Shown here piece after piece: positions 1-6,474 of a stretch of DNA of 7,092 nt (position 1 is the stretch's first letter; every line of letters begins with the position of its first letter). The stretch is from JBFELU01 sp041551965. GTDB lineage: Bacteria; Actinomycetota; Acidimicrobiia; Spongiisociales; UBA11373. The notes under the pieces were generated by a model. It worked only from the letters and a program-made list of their open reading frames with translations. It did no database searches and was not told the origin of the DNA. The DNA is taken from assembly GCA_041551965.1 (NCBI GenBank), contig JBFELU010000100.1:1-7092 (forward strand). Direction: 5' to 3'. Both the position numbers and the translations under genes were made by a program.

Positions 1-1381
1 GCCGGAGGCAGTTCTCGCCGCCATCTCCGGCGAGGGGACCTTCGCCTACGTCGCCCGACAGGTCGACGACGATGTGGCCGAGTTGGTGGAGGCGGCCCGC
101 CTGCCCGGCATCTACTTCCTGAGGGAGCCGAAGCGGATCTATCCGACCGGCGAGCTCCTCGCCCAGGTGCTGGGCATCGTCGCGACCGACGACAACTCCG
201 GCCTCGAGGGGCTCGAACTCCAGTACGAGGAGCAGCTGAGCGGCACTCCGGGGGAGCTCCTGGTCGAGCGGGATCCCTACGGGCGCACCATTCCACAGGG
301 CGAGTACGAGGTGGTCCCCGCCGAGCCGGGTTCTGATCTCGTGCTCACGATAAAGTCGGAGATCCAGTTCGCCGCTCACCAGGCTCTGGTGGAGGCCTTC
401 GAGCGGACGGGTGCCTCCGGCGGATCGGCGGTGGTGATCGATCCGGCCACCGGTGAGATCCTGGCGATGGTCAACCTCCCATCGTTCGATCCCAACGATC
501 GCTCTTCGACCGACCCGACGGTGATCCGAAACCGGGCCGTGACCGACACCTTCGAGCCGGGGTCGACCCAGAAGCTCGTGACGATCGCTGCTGCCCTGGA
601 GTCGGGCGTGGTGGAACCCTCGACCGCCTTTGTCATTCCACACAGCATCGGGCGCGCCGACACCGTCTATCGGGATATCACGGTCCACCCCGACCAGCTC
701 ACCGTCACCGAGATCGTTGTCTACTCGTCGAACCTCGGCACGATCCTGGTGGGGGAGGAACTGGGGGTTCGCGACCTCCACCGCTATCTCTCGGCCTTCG
801 GTCTCGGGAGGCTGTCGGGCATCGACTTCCCCGGCGAGGCCGGCGGTCTCCTGCGACCGCCCGAGGAGTGGTGTGCCACCACATGCCTCGCATCGACGGC
901 CATCGGCTACCGGGTCTCCGTGACGGCCCTCCAGATGGCCATGGTCTACGCCACCATCGCCAACGACGGCGTCTGGGTGGAGCCGCACCTGGTCCGCGAG
1001 ATGGTCGACGGCGAAGGGCGGCGCGAGACCGCCGAGGCCCTCGAGCGCCGGGTCGTGTCGGAGATCACGGCCCGTCAGATGAGGGTCATGCTCGAGGCCG
1101 TCGTCGACCGGGGTACCGGCACGCTCGCTGCCGTCGAGGGATATCGGGTCGGCGGCAAGACGGGGACGACGGAGAAGTACCTGATCGACACCCAGGAGTA
1201 CAGCGAGGACGACGTCGTGGCGAGCTTCATCGGTATGGCGCCGATCGACGAGCCCCGAGTGGTGGTCGCGGTGGTGCTCGACGCTCCCCAAACCCATGCC
1301 AGCGGAGGCCAGGGTGCAGCTCCGGTGTTCGCCGAGATCGCCCTGGCCGCGCTCCACCAGCTCGGGGTGCCTCCTCAATGA
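1..1381 (+). CDS. ftsI: Peptidoglycan D,D-transpeptidase FtsI (PBP3, class B penicillin-binding protein), 5'-truncated
   Basis: This is the septal class B penicillin-binding protein, which cross-links peptide stems of nascent septal peptidoglycan outside the membrane and partners with FtsW. The first full codon is at base 2 and the frame is open from the window edge, so the start, membrane anchor and first part of the pedestal domain lie upstream; 459 residues are visible, against about 550-600 in a full family member. Visible residues 1 to about 120 match the PBP dimerisation domain (GEGTFAYVARQ, LPGIYF, GLEGLE, RDPYGR). The transpeptidase domain follows, with the catalytic SxxK motif STQK (Ser188-Lys191, bases 563-574), SSN (242-244, bases 725-733) and KTGT (386-389, bases 1157-1168). 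The protein stops just after the domain's final helix (APVFAEIA), so there is no C-terminal PASTA domain. Its only two visible cysteines form a CATTC motif (291 and 295). The TGA overlaps the murE ATG by 4 bases. Family assignment is firm; ftsI rather than another class B PBP follows from position ahead of murE. Confidence 0.95.
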   Translation, partial: PEAVLAAISGEGTFAYVARQVDDDVAELVEAARLPGIYFLREPKRIYPTGELLAQVLGIVATDDNSGLEGLELQYEEQLSGTPGELLVERDPYGRTIPQGEYEVVPAEPGSDLVLTIKSEIQFAAHQALVEAFERTGASGGSAVVIDPATGEILAMVNLPSFDPNDRSSTDPTVIRNRAVTDTFEPGSTQKLVTIAAALESGVVEPSTAFVIPHSIGRADTVYRDITVHPDQLTVTEIVVYSSNLGTILVGEELGVRDLHRYLSAFGLGRLSGIDFPGEAGGLLRPPEEWCATTCLASTAIGYRVSVTALQMAMVYATIANDGVWVEPHLVREMVDGEGRRETAEALERRVVSEITARQMRVMLEAVVDRGTGTLAAVEGYRVGGKTGTTEKYLIDTQEYSEDDVVASFIGMAPIDEPRVVVAVVLDAPQTHASGGQGAAPVFAEIALAALHQLGVPPQ

Positions 1382-2832
1382 TCGCCGGTACCACTCTCGC
1401 CGAAGTCGCCACCCGGGTGGGAGGGAAGGTCGTCGGCGACCCGGCGACCCCCCTGACCGGGATCACGCACGATTCGCGATTGGTCGCCCCCGGGTGGCTG
1501 TTCGTGGCGGTACGCGGTGCCCGCACCGATGGGCATCACTTCGTCGGACGCGCCGTGGAATCCGGGGCGGCGGCCGTCTGCGTCGAGGAAGGGCCCGGGG
1601 TCTCCGTGCCGGCGGTGGTGGTCCCCGATACCCGGCGCGCGATGGGCCCGGCCGCCGCCGCCGTCTACGGCGACCCGGCCGATCACCTCACGCTCATCGG
1701 GATCACCGGGACCAACGGCAAGACGACCGTGGTTCACCTGCTCGAGTCGATAGCCGACGCGGCCGGCCTGAGACCGGGGTTGTTGGGGACGGTGGCGGCC
1801 CGGATCAATGGTGTGGAGGCCGCCATCGAGCGGACGACGCCGGAGGCGACCGACTTCCAGCGTTTGCTCCGCGACATGGTGGACGCCAGAGTCGAGCTGG
1901 CAGCGGTCGAGGTTTCTTCCCATGCCCTCTCGTTGTCGAGGGTGGACGCGACCCTGTTCTCGGTCGCAGCCTTCACCAATCTGACTCAGGATCATCTCGA
2001 CTTTCACGGCACGATGGAGGAGTACTACCGCGCCAAGGCGTCGTTCTTCGTCGAGGATCGGGCCGAGAGGGCCGTCATCTGGATGGACGATCCGGCCGGG
2101 CGGCGGTTGGCGGCGGAGACCTCGCTCCCCGTGACGACCGTCGGTGCCAGTCCGGGCCACGACGTCTGGGCCGAAGACGTTCGGCTCGACCTCAGGTCGT
2201 CCTCGTTCACCCTGGCGGGTGATGGTTCCCGGCTCCCGACCCGGTTGCCGCTGGCGGGTGATTTCAACGTGGCGAACGCCCTCATCGCGGCCGCGTGCGC
2301 CGCCTCCGCCGGTATCGGGTGGGAGCCGATCGTCGCCGGTCTCGAGGCGGTGGACCAGATCCCCGGCCGGTTCGAATTCGTCGATGTCGGCGGGGATGCC
2401 GGTGTCGTCGTCGACTACGCCCACACCCCTGACGGCGTCGCCGCGGTGATCCGGGCCGCTCGGGACATCGTGGGGCGGGGGAGGATCATCGTCGTCGTCG
2501 GGGCCGGGGGAGATCGCGACAAGGCCAAGCGACCGCTGATGGGCGCCGCCGCCGCCGAAGCGGATGTGGCGATCATCACTTCCGACAATCCCCGCTCGGA
2601 GGATCCGGCGGCGATCATCGGGGACGTATTGACGGGGGCCGGCGGGGGGCCGGCGCGCATCGTTCCCGAGGCGGACCGGCGCTCGGCGATCGGTGTCGCG
2701 ATCACCGAGGCCGAGGCCGGGGATCTGGTGCTGATCCTCGGCAAGGGCCACGAGCAGGGGCAGGAATTCGCCGACGGGATCGTTCCGTTCGACGATCGGC
2801 TCGTCGCCCGGGAGGAGGCTTCCGACCGATGA
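1378..2832 (+). CDS. murE: UDP-N-acetylmuramoyl-tripeptide synthetase MurE (diaminopimelate-adding type)
   Basis: Cytoplasmic Mur ligase that adds the third residue of the stem peptide to UDP-MurNAc-L-Ala-D-Glu with ATP. It has 484 residues, close to the 495 of E. coli MurE. The N-terminal UDP-binding domain carries HDSR (31-34) and LFVAVRG. The central ATPase domain has the P-loop TGTNGKTT (110-117), TTPE, EVSSHAL, DHLDFHG and the lysine expected to be carbamylated, Lys220 in YYRAK. The C-terminal domain has YAHTPDG, then DNPR (403-406), the signature of diaminopimelate-adding enzymes, and GKGHE (455-459), whose Gly and Glu match diaminopimelate-contacting residues in E. coli. These motifs do not tell meso-DAP from LL-DAP. 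The ATG at 1378 was chosen because it sits in the ATGA overlap with ftsI and puts HDSR at the usual distance from the N-terminus. The same frame is open much further upstream, but there it only reads through ftsI in the wrong frame. No good Shine-Dalgarno sequence precedes it, so it is probably translated by coupling to ftsI. Confidence 0.97.
   Translation: MIAGTTLAEVATRVGGKVVGDPATPLTGITHDSRLVAPGWLFVAVRGARTDGHHFVGRAVESGAAAVCVEEGPGVSVPAVVVPDTRRAMGPAAAAVYGDPADHLTLIGITGTNGKTTVVHLLESIADAAGLRPGLLGTVAARINGVEAAIERTTPEATDFQRLLRDMVDARVELAAVEVSSHALSLSRVDATLFSVAAFTNLTQDHLDFHGTMEEYYRAKASFFVEDRAERAVIWMDDPAGRRLAAETSLPVTTVGASPGHDVWAEDVRLDLRSSSFTLAGDGSRLPTRLPLAGDFNVANALIAAACAASAGIGWEPIVAGLEAVDQIPGRFEFVDVGGDAGVVVDYAHTPDGVAAVIRAARDIVGRGRIIVVVGAGGDRDKAKRPLMGAAAAEADVAIITSDNPRSEDPAAIIGDVLTGAGGGPARIVPEADRRSAIGVAITEAEAGDLVLILGKGHEQGQEFADGIVPFDDRLVAREEASDR
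2810..2818 (+). promoter_or_regulatory. Ribosome binding site of murF
   Basis: GGGAGGAGG lies in the last codons of murE, 10 bases from the end of the run to the murF ATG at 2829 and 13 bases counting from the first GGAGG. It is the strongest Shine-Dalgarno match in the window and supports the ATG in the ATGA overlap as the true start. Confidence 0.7.
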
Positions 2833-4148
2833 GGTGGGATCTGGCGCGAGTGGCCGAAGCAGCGGAGGGGCGGCCCTCGGGCGACGGGATCGTCACCGGT
2901 GTCGTCATCGATTCCCGGGACGCCGGACCCGGGTCGTTGTTCGTGGCGCTACGCGGCGAACACGCCGACGGGCACGACTACGCCGCTGCGGCGGGGACCG
3001 CGGGGGCGGTCGTGCTGGTTGAACGAGGGAGGCTCCCTCCCGGCGTGCCGGGCGTCGAAGTAGAGGACACGCTGGCTTCGCTCCGCCGGTTGGCGGAGGC
3101 ACGGCGCCGCGAGATCCGGGTGCCGGTGGTCGCGGTCACCGGGAGCAATGGGAAGACGTCGACGAAGGACCTGCTCGCCGGCGTCCTGGGGGAGAGAGCC
3201 CACGCGGCGCCGAGGTCGTTCAACAACGAGATCGGGGTGCCGCTCACGGTGTTGGGGATGCCCGACGACGCCACGTCGCTGGTGCTCGAAGTCGGGAGCC
3301 GGGGTCGGGGGCACATCGCCCTCCTGGCGCCGACCATCCGCCCCGACGTCGTCATCATCACCAACATCGCCCGGGCTCATCTGGAGATGTTCGGTGATCT
3401 CGAGGGTGTGATGGAGGCCAAGTGGGAGTTGGTGGAAGCACTCGGCCCCGACGGGACCGCCGTCCTGCCGGTCGCCGAGCCCGTCCTCATTGACCGCCGC
3501 GCCGGTCCGATGATCACGTTCGGCGAGGACCACCGGGCCGATGTGGCCGTGAGTGACGTGGTGATGGACGAGACGGCCCGTGCCACCTTTGCCCTGACAC
3601 ACGACGGGGCGACCTGCCGCGTCACGCTGGCGATGGCGGGTCGTCACCAACCTCTCAACGCCGCCGCCGCAGTGGCGGCGGCGGTGTCGATCGGCACACC
3701 GTTCGATCTCGCAGCCGAGCGGGTGGCCGGGGCACCGGGGTCCGAGTGGCGGATGGAGATCCATCGCGGGCCGATCACGGTCGTCAACGATGCCTACAAC
3801 GCCAACCCCGATTCCACCGTGGCGGCGCTGCGTACGGTGGCGGGGATGCCGGGCCGCCATATCGCGGTGCTCGGCAAGATGCACGAACTGGGAGAGTGGG
3901 AGGCCGACGGCCACCGCGAGGTCGGTCGCACCGCCGCTGAGCTCGGATACGCGGCGGTCGTGGTCGTCGGCACCGACCCAGGGATCGGAGCGGGGGCGGG
4001 CCCCGTGGCCCAGTCGGTCGGGAATGTCACCGAGGCGATCGAGGCGCTCGATAGCCTGCTCCAGGAGGGCGATGTCGTCCTGGTGAAGGCCTCTCGAGCG
4101 GTGGGGCTCGAGAGGCTGGCGGAGCGATTGATCGGAGCCGACGCGTGA
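2829..4148 (+). CDS. murF: UDP-N-acetylmuramoyl-tripeptide--D-alanyl-D-alanine ligase MurF
   Basis: Cytoplasmic Mur ligase that joins the D-Ala-D-Ala dipeptide to UDP-MurNAc-tripeptide with ATP, completing the pentapeptide precursor. It has 439 residues (E. coli 452). The N-terminal domain has IDSR and SLFVALRG, parallel to the same region of MurE. The P-loop is TGSNGKTS (104-111), followed by the MurF-typical NNEIGVPLT (from Asn132). The carbamylation-candidate Lys198 lies in MEAKWE, and HQPLN (273-277) is the conserved His-Asn segment. The C-terminal domain has NDAYNANPDS (320-329) and VLGKMHELGE, both MurF hallmarks (E. coli has CYNANVGS and VLGDM.ELG). The ATG at 2829 overlaps the murE stop as ATGA and has a strong purine-rich ribosome binding site at 2810-2818. 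An alanine-rich helix at about 277-286 is encoded by a self-complementary GCC/GCG run. Confidence 0.97.
   Translation: MRWDLARVAEAAEGRPSGDGIVTGVVIDSRDAGPGSLFVALRGEHADGHDYAAAAGTAGAVVLVERGRLPPGVPGVEVEDTLASLRRLAEARRREIRVPVVAVTGSNGKTSTKDLLAGVLGERAHAAPRSFNNEIGVPLTVLGMPDDATSLVLEVGSRGRGHIALLAPTIRPDVVIITNIARAHLEMFGDLEGVMEAKWELVEALGPDGTAVLPVAEPVLIDRRAGPMITFGEDHRADVAVSDVVMDETARATFALTHDGATCRVTLAMAGRHQPLNAAAAVAAAVSIGTPFDLAAERVAGAPGSEWRMEIHRGPITVVNDAYNANPDSTVAALRTVAGMPGRHIAVLGKMHELGEWEADGHREVGRTAAELGYAAVVVVGTDPGIGAGAGPVAQSVGNVTEAIEALDSLLQEGDVVLVKASRAVGLERLAERLIGADA
3659..3683 (+). repeat. GC-only inverted repeat inside murF
   Basis: CGCCGCCGCC (3659-3668) and GGCGGCGGCG (3674-3683) are perfect reverse complements separated by a 5-base loop, GCAGT. 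The run encodes most of an Ala/Val helix of MurF, just after the HQPLN segment. No T-tract follows, so it is not a terminator. It most likely follows from an alanine-rich helix coded with GCC then GCG. Confidence 0.6.
4134..4137 (+). promoter_or_regulatory. Ribosome binding site of mraY
   Basis: GGAG lies within the end of murF with a 7-base spacer to the GTG at 4145. The spacer to the alternative in-frame ATG at 4154 would be 16 bases, so this site decides in favour of the GTG. Confidence 0.6.
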
Positions 4149-5194
4149 TTGCGATGCTGACCTCGGCGGCGGTGGCCTTCGTACTGACCGTGGTGCTCAC
4201 CCCGATCGCCGTACATTTCTTCCGGGCTCGCGCCATCGGTCAGACGATCCAGGAGGAAGTGGAGGCCCACGCCCACAAGCACGGGACGCCGACGATGGGC
4301 GGCCTCGTGATCATCGCCGCCGTGCTGCTCGCCTATCTGGCCGCCCACCTCAAGATCTGGTCACCCGACGACGGGTGGGGTGTGTCGTGGCGGGAGTTCC
4401 AGCGCCCCGGCCTCCTGGTGCTGATCGCGTTCGTCGGCATGGGCGGCATCGGCTTCTTGGACGACCTGTCCAAGGTCTCGAACGAGCGGAACCTGGGGCT
4501 CAGAAAGCGGTGGAAGTTCCTGGGCCAGTTGGTCATCGCCGGGGTGTTCGCCTTCGGTGCGATCCGCTACGGCGTCAGCACCGAAGTGGCCTTCACGAGG
4601 GGTCTCGGCTTCGACATCGAGTGGGCGTACGCCCTGCTGGTGCTCCTGATGCTCACCGGCACCTCGAATGCGGTGAACTTCACCGACGGCCTGGACGGCC
4701 TGGCGTCGGGATCTGCCGGTCTCGTCTTCGCCGCCTACGTGGTGATCTCGTTCTGGCAGTTCCGGCACACCGAGTTCTACGAGATCATCGGCACGCTGGA
4801 ACTCGCCATGTTGGCGGCCGGCTTGATGGCGGCGGCCCTCGGTTTCCTGTGGTGGAACACGGCCCCGGCCCGCATCATGATGGGGGACACCGGATCGAAC
4901 GCGCTCGGGGGGGCGATGGCGGCCCTGGCGCTGCTCACCAACACTCACCTCCTGCTTCCGCTCCTCGGCGGCATCTTCGTGATCGAGACGGTGTCGGTGA
5001 TCATCCAGATCGTGGGCTATCACGGGTGGAAGACCCGGGTCTTCAAGATGGCTCCGATTCACCACCACTTCGAGCTGAAAGGGTGGGCGGAATCGACGAT
5101 CATCGTCCGTTTCTGGATCATCGCTGCCCTCTCGGTCGCGCTCGGGCTCGGGATCTTCTACGGGGACTTCATCACCAGCGGAGGGATCGGATGA
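4145..5194 (+). CDS. mraY: Phospho-N-acetylmuramoyl-pentapeptide transferase MraY
   Basis: Integral membrane enzyme that transfers phospho-MurNAc-pentapeptide from UDP to undecaprenyl phosphate, forming lipid I with release of UMP; it needs Mg2+. It has 349 residues (E. coli 360). Family signatures in order: HAHKHGTPTMGG (42-53); GFLDDLSK with the conserved Asp pair 106-107; NFTDGLDGLA with Asp181 and Asp184; WWNTAPARIMMGDTGS with Asp248; and APIHHHFELKGW with His306-308. About ten hydrophobic segments can be picked out, roughly at 3-25, 54-70, 88-105, 127-143, 160-174, 186-205, 222-240, 251-266, 268-290 and 320-342, as expected for the family. The start is GTG at 4145, inside a GTGA overlap with the murF stop. 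A GGAG at 4134-4137 stands 7 bases upstream, which favours this GTG over the in-frame ATG three codons later. It is the only gene of the window whose preferred start is not ATG (the ftsI start is outside). Confidence 0.97.
   Translation: MIAMLTSAAVAFVLTVVLTPIAVHFFRARAIGQTIQEEVEAHAHKHGTPTMGGLVIIAAVLLAYLAAHLKIWSPDDGWGVSWREFQRPGLLVLIAFVGMGGIGFLDDLSKVSNERNLGLRKRWKFLGQLVIAGVFAFGAIRYGVSTEVAFTRGLGFDIEWAYALLVLLMLTGTSNAVNFTDGLDGLASGSAGLVFAAYVVISFWQFRHTEFYEIIGTLELAMLAAGLMAAALGFLWWNTAPARIMMGDTGSNALGGAMAALALLTNTHLLLPLLGGIFVIETVSVIIQIVGYHGWKTRVFKMAPIHHHFELKGWAESTIIVRFWIIAALSVALGLGIFYGDFITSGGIG
5180..5185 (+). promoter_or_regulatory. Ribosome binding site of murD
   Basis: GGAGGG lies in the last codons of mraY with a 5-base spacer to the ATG at 5191. 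This supports the ATGA-overlap start and argues against the long open extension upstream. Confidence 0.65.
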
Positions 5195-6474
5195 GGGTTC
5201 TCGTCGTGGGTTTGGCGGTCAGTGGGCGTGCCGCCCTGCGCCTCCTCGAGGGTCGGGGCCACGAGGTGGTGGTCTACGACCGCGATCCCGATGTGGCGGC
5301 CGATCTCGCCGACGAGCGAGAGGTGCATCGGGGTGAGTGGGATCCCGCTCTGCTCGGCGGTGTCGAGTTGGTCGTGCCGAGCCCGGGGGTGCCCGAGCAC
5401 GGTCCCCCGATCGCCGCTGCGCTGCGCCTGGGGATCCCGGTCTGGAGTGAGCTGGAATTGGCGGCGCAGCACCTCGATGTGCCCCTCGTGGCGGTCACGG
5501 CCACCAACGGGAAGACGACGATCACCCGGGTCGCCGCCGACATGCTGGCGGCCTCCGGCAAGCACGTCGCCGCCGTCGGCAACATCGGAGAGCCGTTGTG
5601 TGACGTGGTCGGGGGGGATTGGGACGTCCTGGTCGTGGAGGCGTCGTCGTTCCAACTGCGCTTCATCGAGACATTCCACGCCCAAACCGCCGTGCTGCTC
5701 AACGTGGCTCCCGATCACCTCGACTGGCATGGTGACTTCGACGCCTACCTCGGCGCCAAGGCCCGAATCCACGAGAATCAGACTCCGGGCGATGCGATCG
5801 TGTTCGACGCCGACGACGACGGCGCGACCCGGGCGGTGAGCGGGGCTCCCTCGCGGCGAATCCCGGTGAGCGGAACCCACCGCCCCCTCGGTGGCTCGGG
5901 GCTCGAGTCGGGGAAGCTGTGGATGGGGGATGCCGCGGTCGACATCGATGCCCTCACCGTGTCCGATCCCGCCTATCTCGTTGATCTCGCGGCCGCCGGG
6001 ATGGCGGCACTGGAGATGGGAGCCGACCCTGCGGCACTCGTTCGGATCGCCAGGGCCTTCCGGCCCGGCAAGCACCGTCGCGAGCCGGTCGGCGAGTGGT
6101 CGGGCGTGACGTGGGTCAACGACTCCAAGGCGACCAACCCCCATGCGGCGGTGGCCTCTATTCGAGCGTACCGGTCCGTGGTGCTCGTCGCCGGCGGACG
6201 CAACAAGGACCTCGACGTCGCCGCCATCGCCCGCGAACCATCGGTCCGTTACGTGATCGGTCTCGGGGAGGAGGGCCCGGCCGTCGTCGCCGCGGCGGCG
6301 GAAGGTGAGCTGGTGGGCGACATGGCACAGGCGGTGGCCGTTGCCGATCGCGTCGCCCGAGCCGGTGACACCGTGCTCCTCGCACCCGGCTGTGCCTCCT
6401 TCGACATGTACGGCTCCTACGGCGAGCGCGGCGACCACTTTGCCGACCTCGTCCGGGAACTGAAGGGAGGGTGA
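5191..6474 (+). CDS. murD: UDP-N-acetylmuramoyl-L-alanine--D-glutamate ligase MurD
   Basis: Cytoplasmic Mur ligase that adds D-glutamate to UDP-MurNAc-L-Ala with ATP, the second amino acid of the stem. It has 427 residues (E. coli 438). The N-terminal Rossmann-like domain opens with VLVVGLAVSGRAA and includes VPSPGVP. The central ATPase domain has the P-loop TATNGKTT (103-110), GNIGEP, EASSFQL, APDHLDWHG and the carbamylation-candidate Lys190 in YLGAKARIHEN. The C-terminal domain has NDSKATNPHAA (from Asn310), AGGRNKDLD and LAPGCASFD, all typical of MurD and separating it from MurC, MurE and MurF. Two glycine-rich loops carry alanine where glycine is usual: GLAVSG, commonly GLGxSG, and TATNGKTT, commonly TGTNGKTT or TGSNGKST. 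The ATG at 5191 overlaps the mraY stop as ATGA and has GGAGGG five bases upstream. The frame is open far upstream through mraY, but that extension has no MurD-like content. Confidence 0.97.
   Translation: MRVLVVGLAVSGRAALRLLEGRGHEVVVYDRDPDVAADLADEREVHRGEWDPALLGGVELVVPSPGVPEHGPPIAAALRLGIPVWSELELAAQHLDVPLVAVTATNGKTTITRVAADMLAASGKHVAAVGNIGEPLCDVVGGDWDVLVVEASSFQLRFIETFHAQTAVLLNVAPDHLDWHGDFDAYLGAKARIHENQTPGDAIVFDADDDGATRAVSGAPSRRIPVSGTHRPLGGSGLESGKLWMGDAAVDIDALTVSDPAYLVDLAAAGMAALEMGADPAALVRIARAFRPGKHRREPVGEWSGVTWVNDSKATNPHAAVASIRAYRSVVLVAGGRNKDLDVAAIAREPSVRYVIGLGEEGPAVVAAAAEGELVGDMAQAVAVADRVARAGDTVLLAPGCASFDMYGSYGERGDHFADLVRELKGG
6463..6470 (+). promoter_or_regulatory. Ribosome binding site of ftsW
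   Basis: AAGGGAGG ends 3 bases before the ATG at 6474 and directly abuts the GTG at 6471. The spacing is short for the ATG and impossible for the GTG, so the ATG is the better start; re-initiation after the murD stop could tolerate the short spacer. Confidence 0.55.

Noticed and set aside
74..76. GTG at 74 as the ftsI start.
   Set aside because: The frame stays open to the window edge, and the preceding residues (GEGTFAYVARQ) continue the conserved PBP dimerisation domain, so the true start is upstream of the window.
868..1377. In-frame open extension upstream of murE, which would add 170 residues to its N-terminus.
   Set aside because: It overlaps the ftsI transpeptidase domain in another frame, is arginine- and glycine-rich low-complexity translation, and MurE proteins begin where the 1378 ATG puts them.
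2634..2654. Imperfect tandem repeat GGGGGCCGGC / GGGGGGCCGGC in murE.
   Set aside because: It codes a short Gly/Pro-rich loop between DNPR and the C-terminal motifs, in frame, with only two copies; low-complexity GC-rich coding explains it.
1375..2751. Long open frame of 458 codons on the minus strand opposite murE.
   Set aside because: High-GC codon bias suppresses stops on the opposite strand. The translation is rich in Arg, Gly, Asp and Pro with no recognisable motif, while the + strand encodes an intact MurE.
2949..3914. Open frame of 321 codons on the minus strand opposite murF.
   Set aside because: His- and Arg-rich shadow translation with no domain signature; murF fully accounts for the region.
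4154..4156. ATG at 4154 as the mraY start.
   Set aside because: It would place the GGAG 16 bases away and lose the GTGA overlap; the GTG at 4145 fits both spacing and operon pattern.
4907..4913. Run of seven Gs in mraY, with another at 5611-5617 in murD, as possible slippage or frameshift sites.
   Set aside because: Both genes stay in frame with conserved motifs on either side (GDTGS to HHH in mraY; NIGEP to EASSFQL in murD), so no frameshift is present.
4375..5190. In-frame open extension upstream of murD across most of mraY.
   Set aside because: The sequence it encodes is an out-of-frame shadow of mraY. The murD Rossmann motif begins right at the 5191 ATG, which has its own ribosome binding site.
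5158..6438. Long open frame of 426 codons on the minus strand opposite murD.
   Set aside because: Same explanation: a composition-driven shadow of a complete conserved gene, with no family motif visible.
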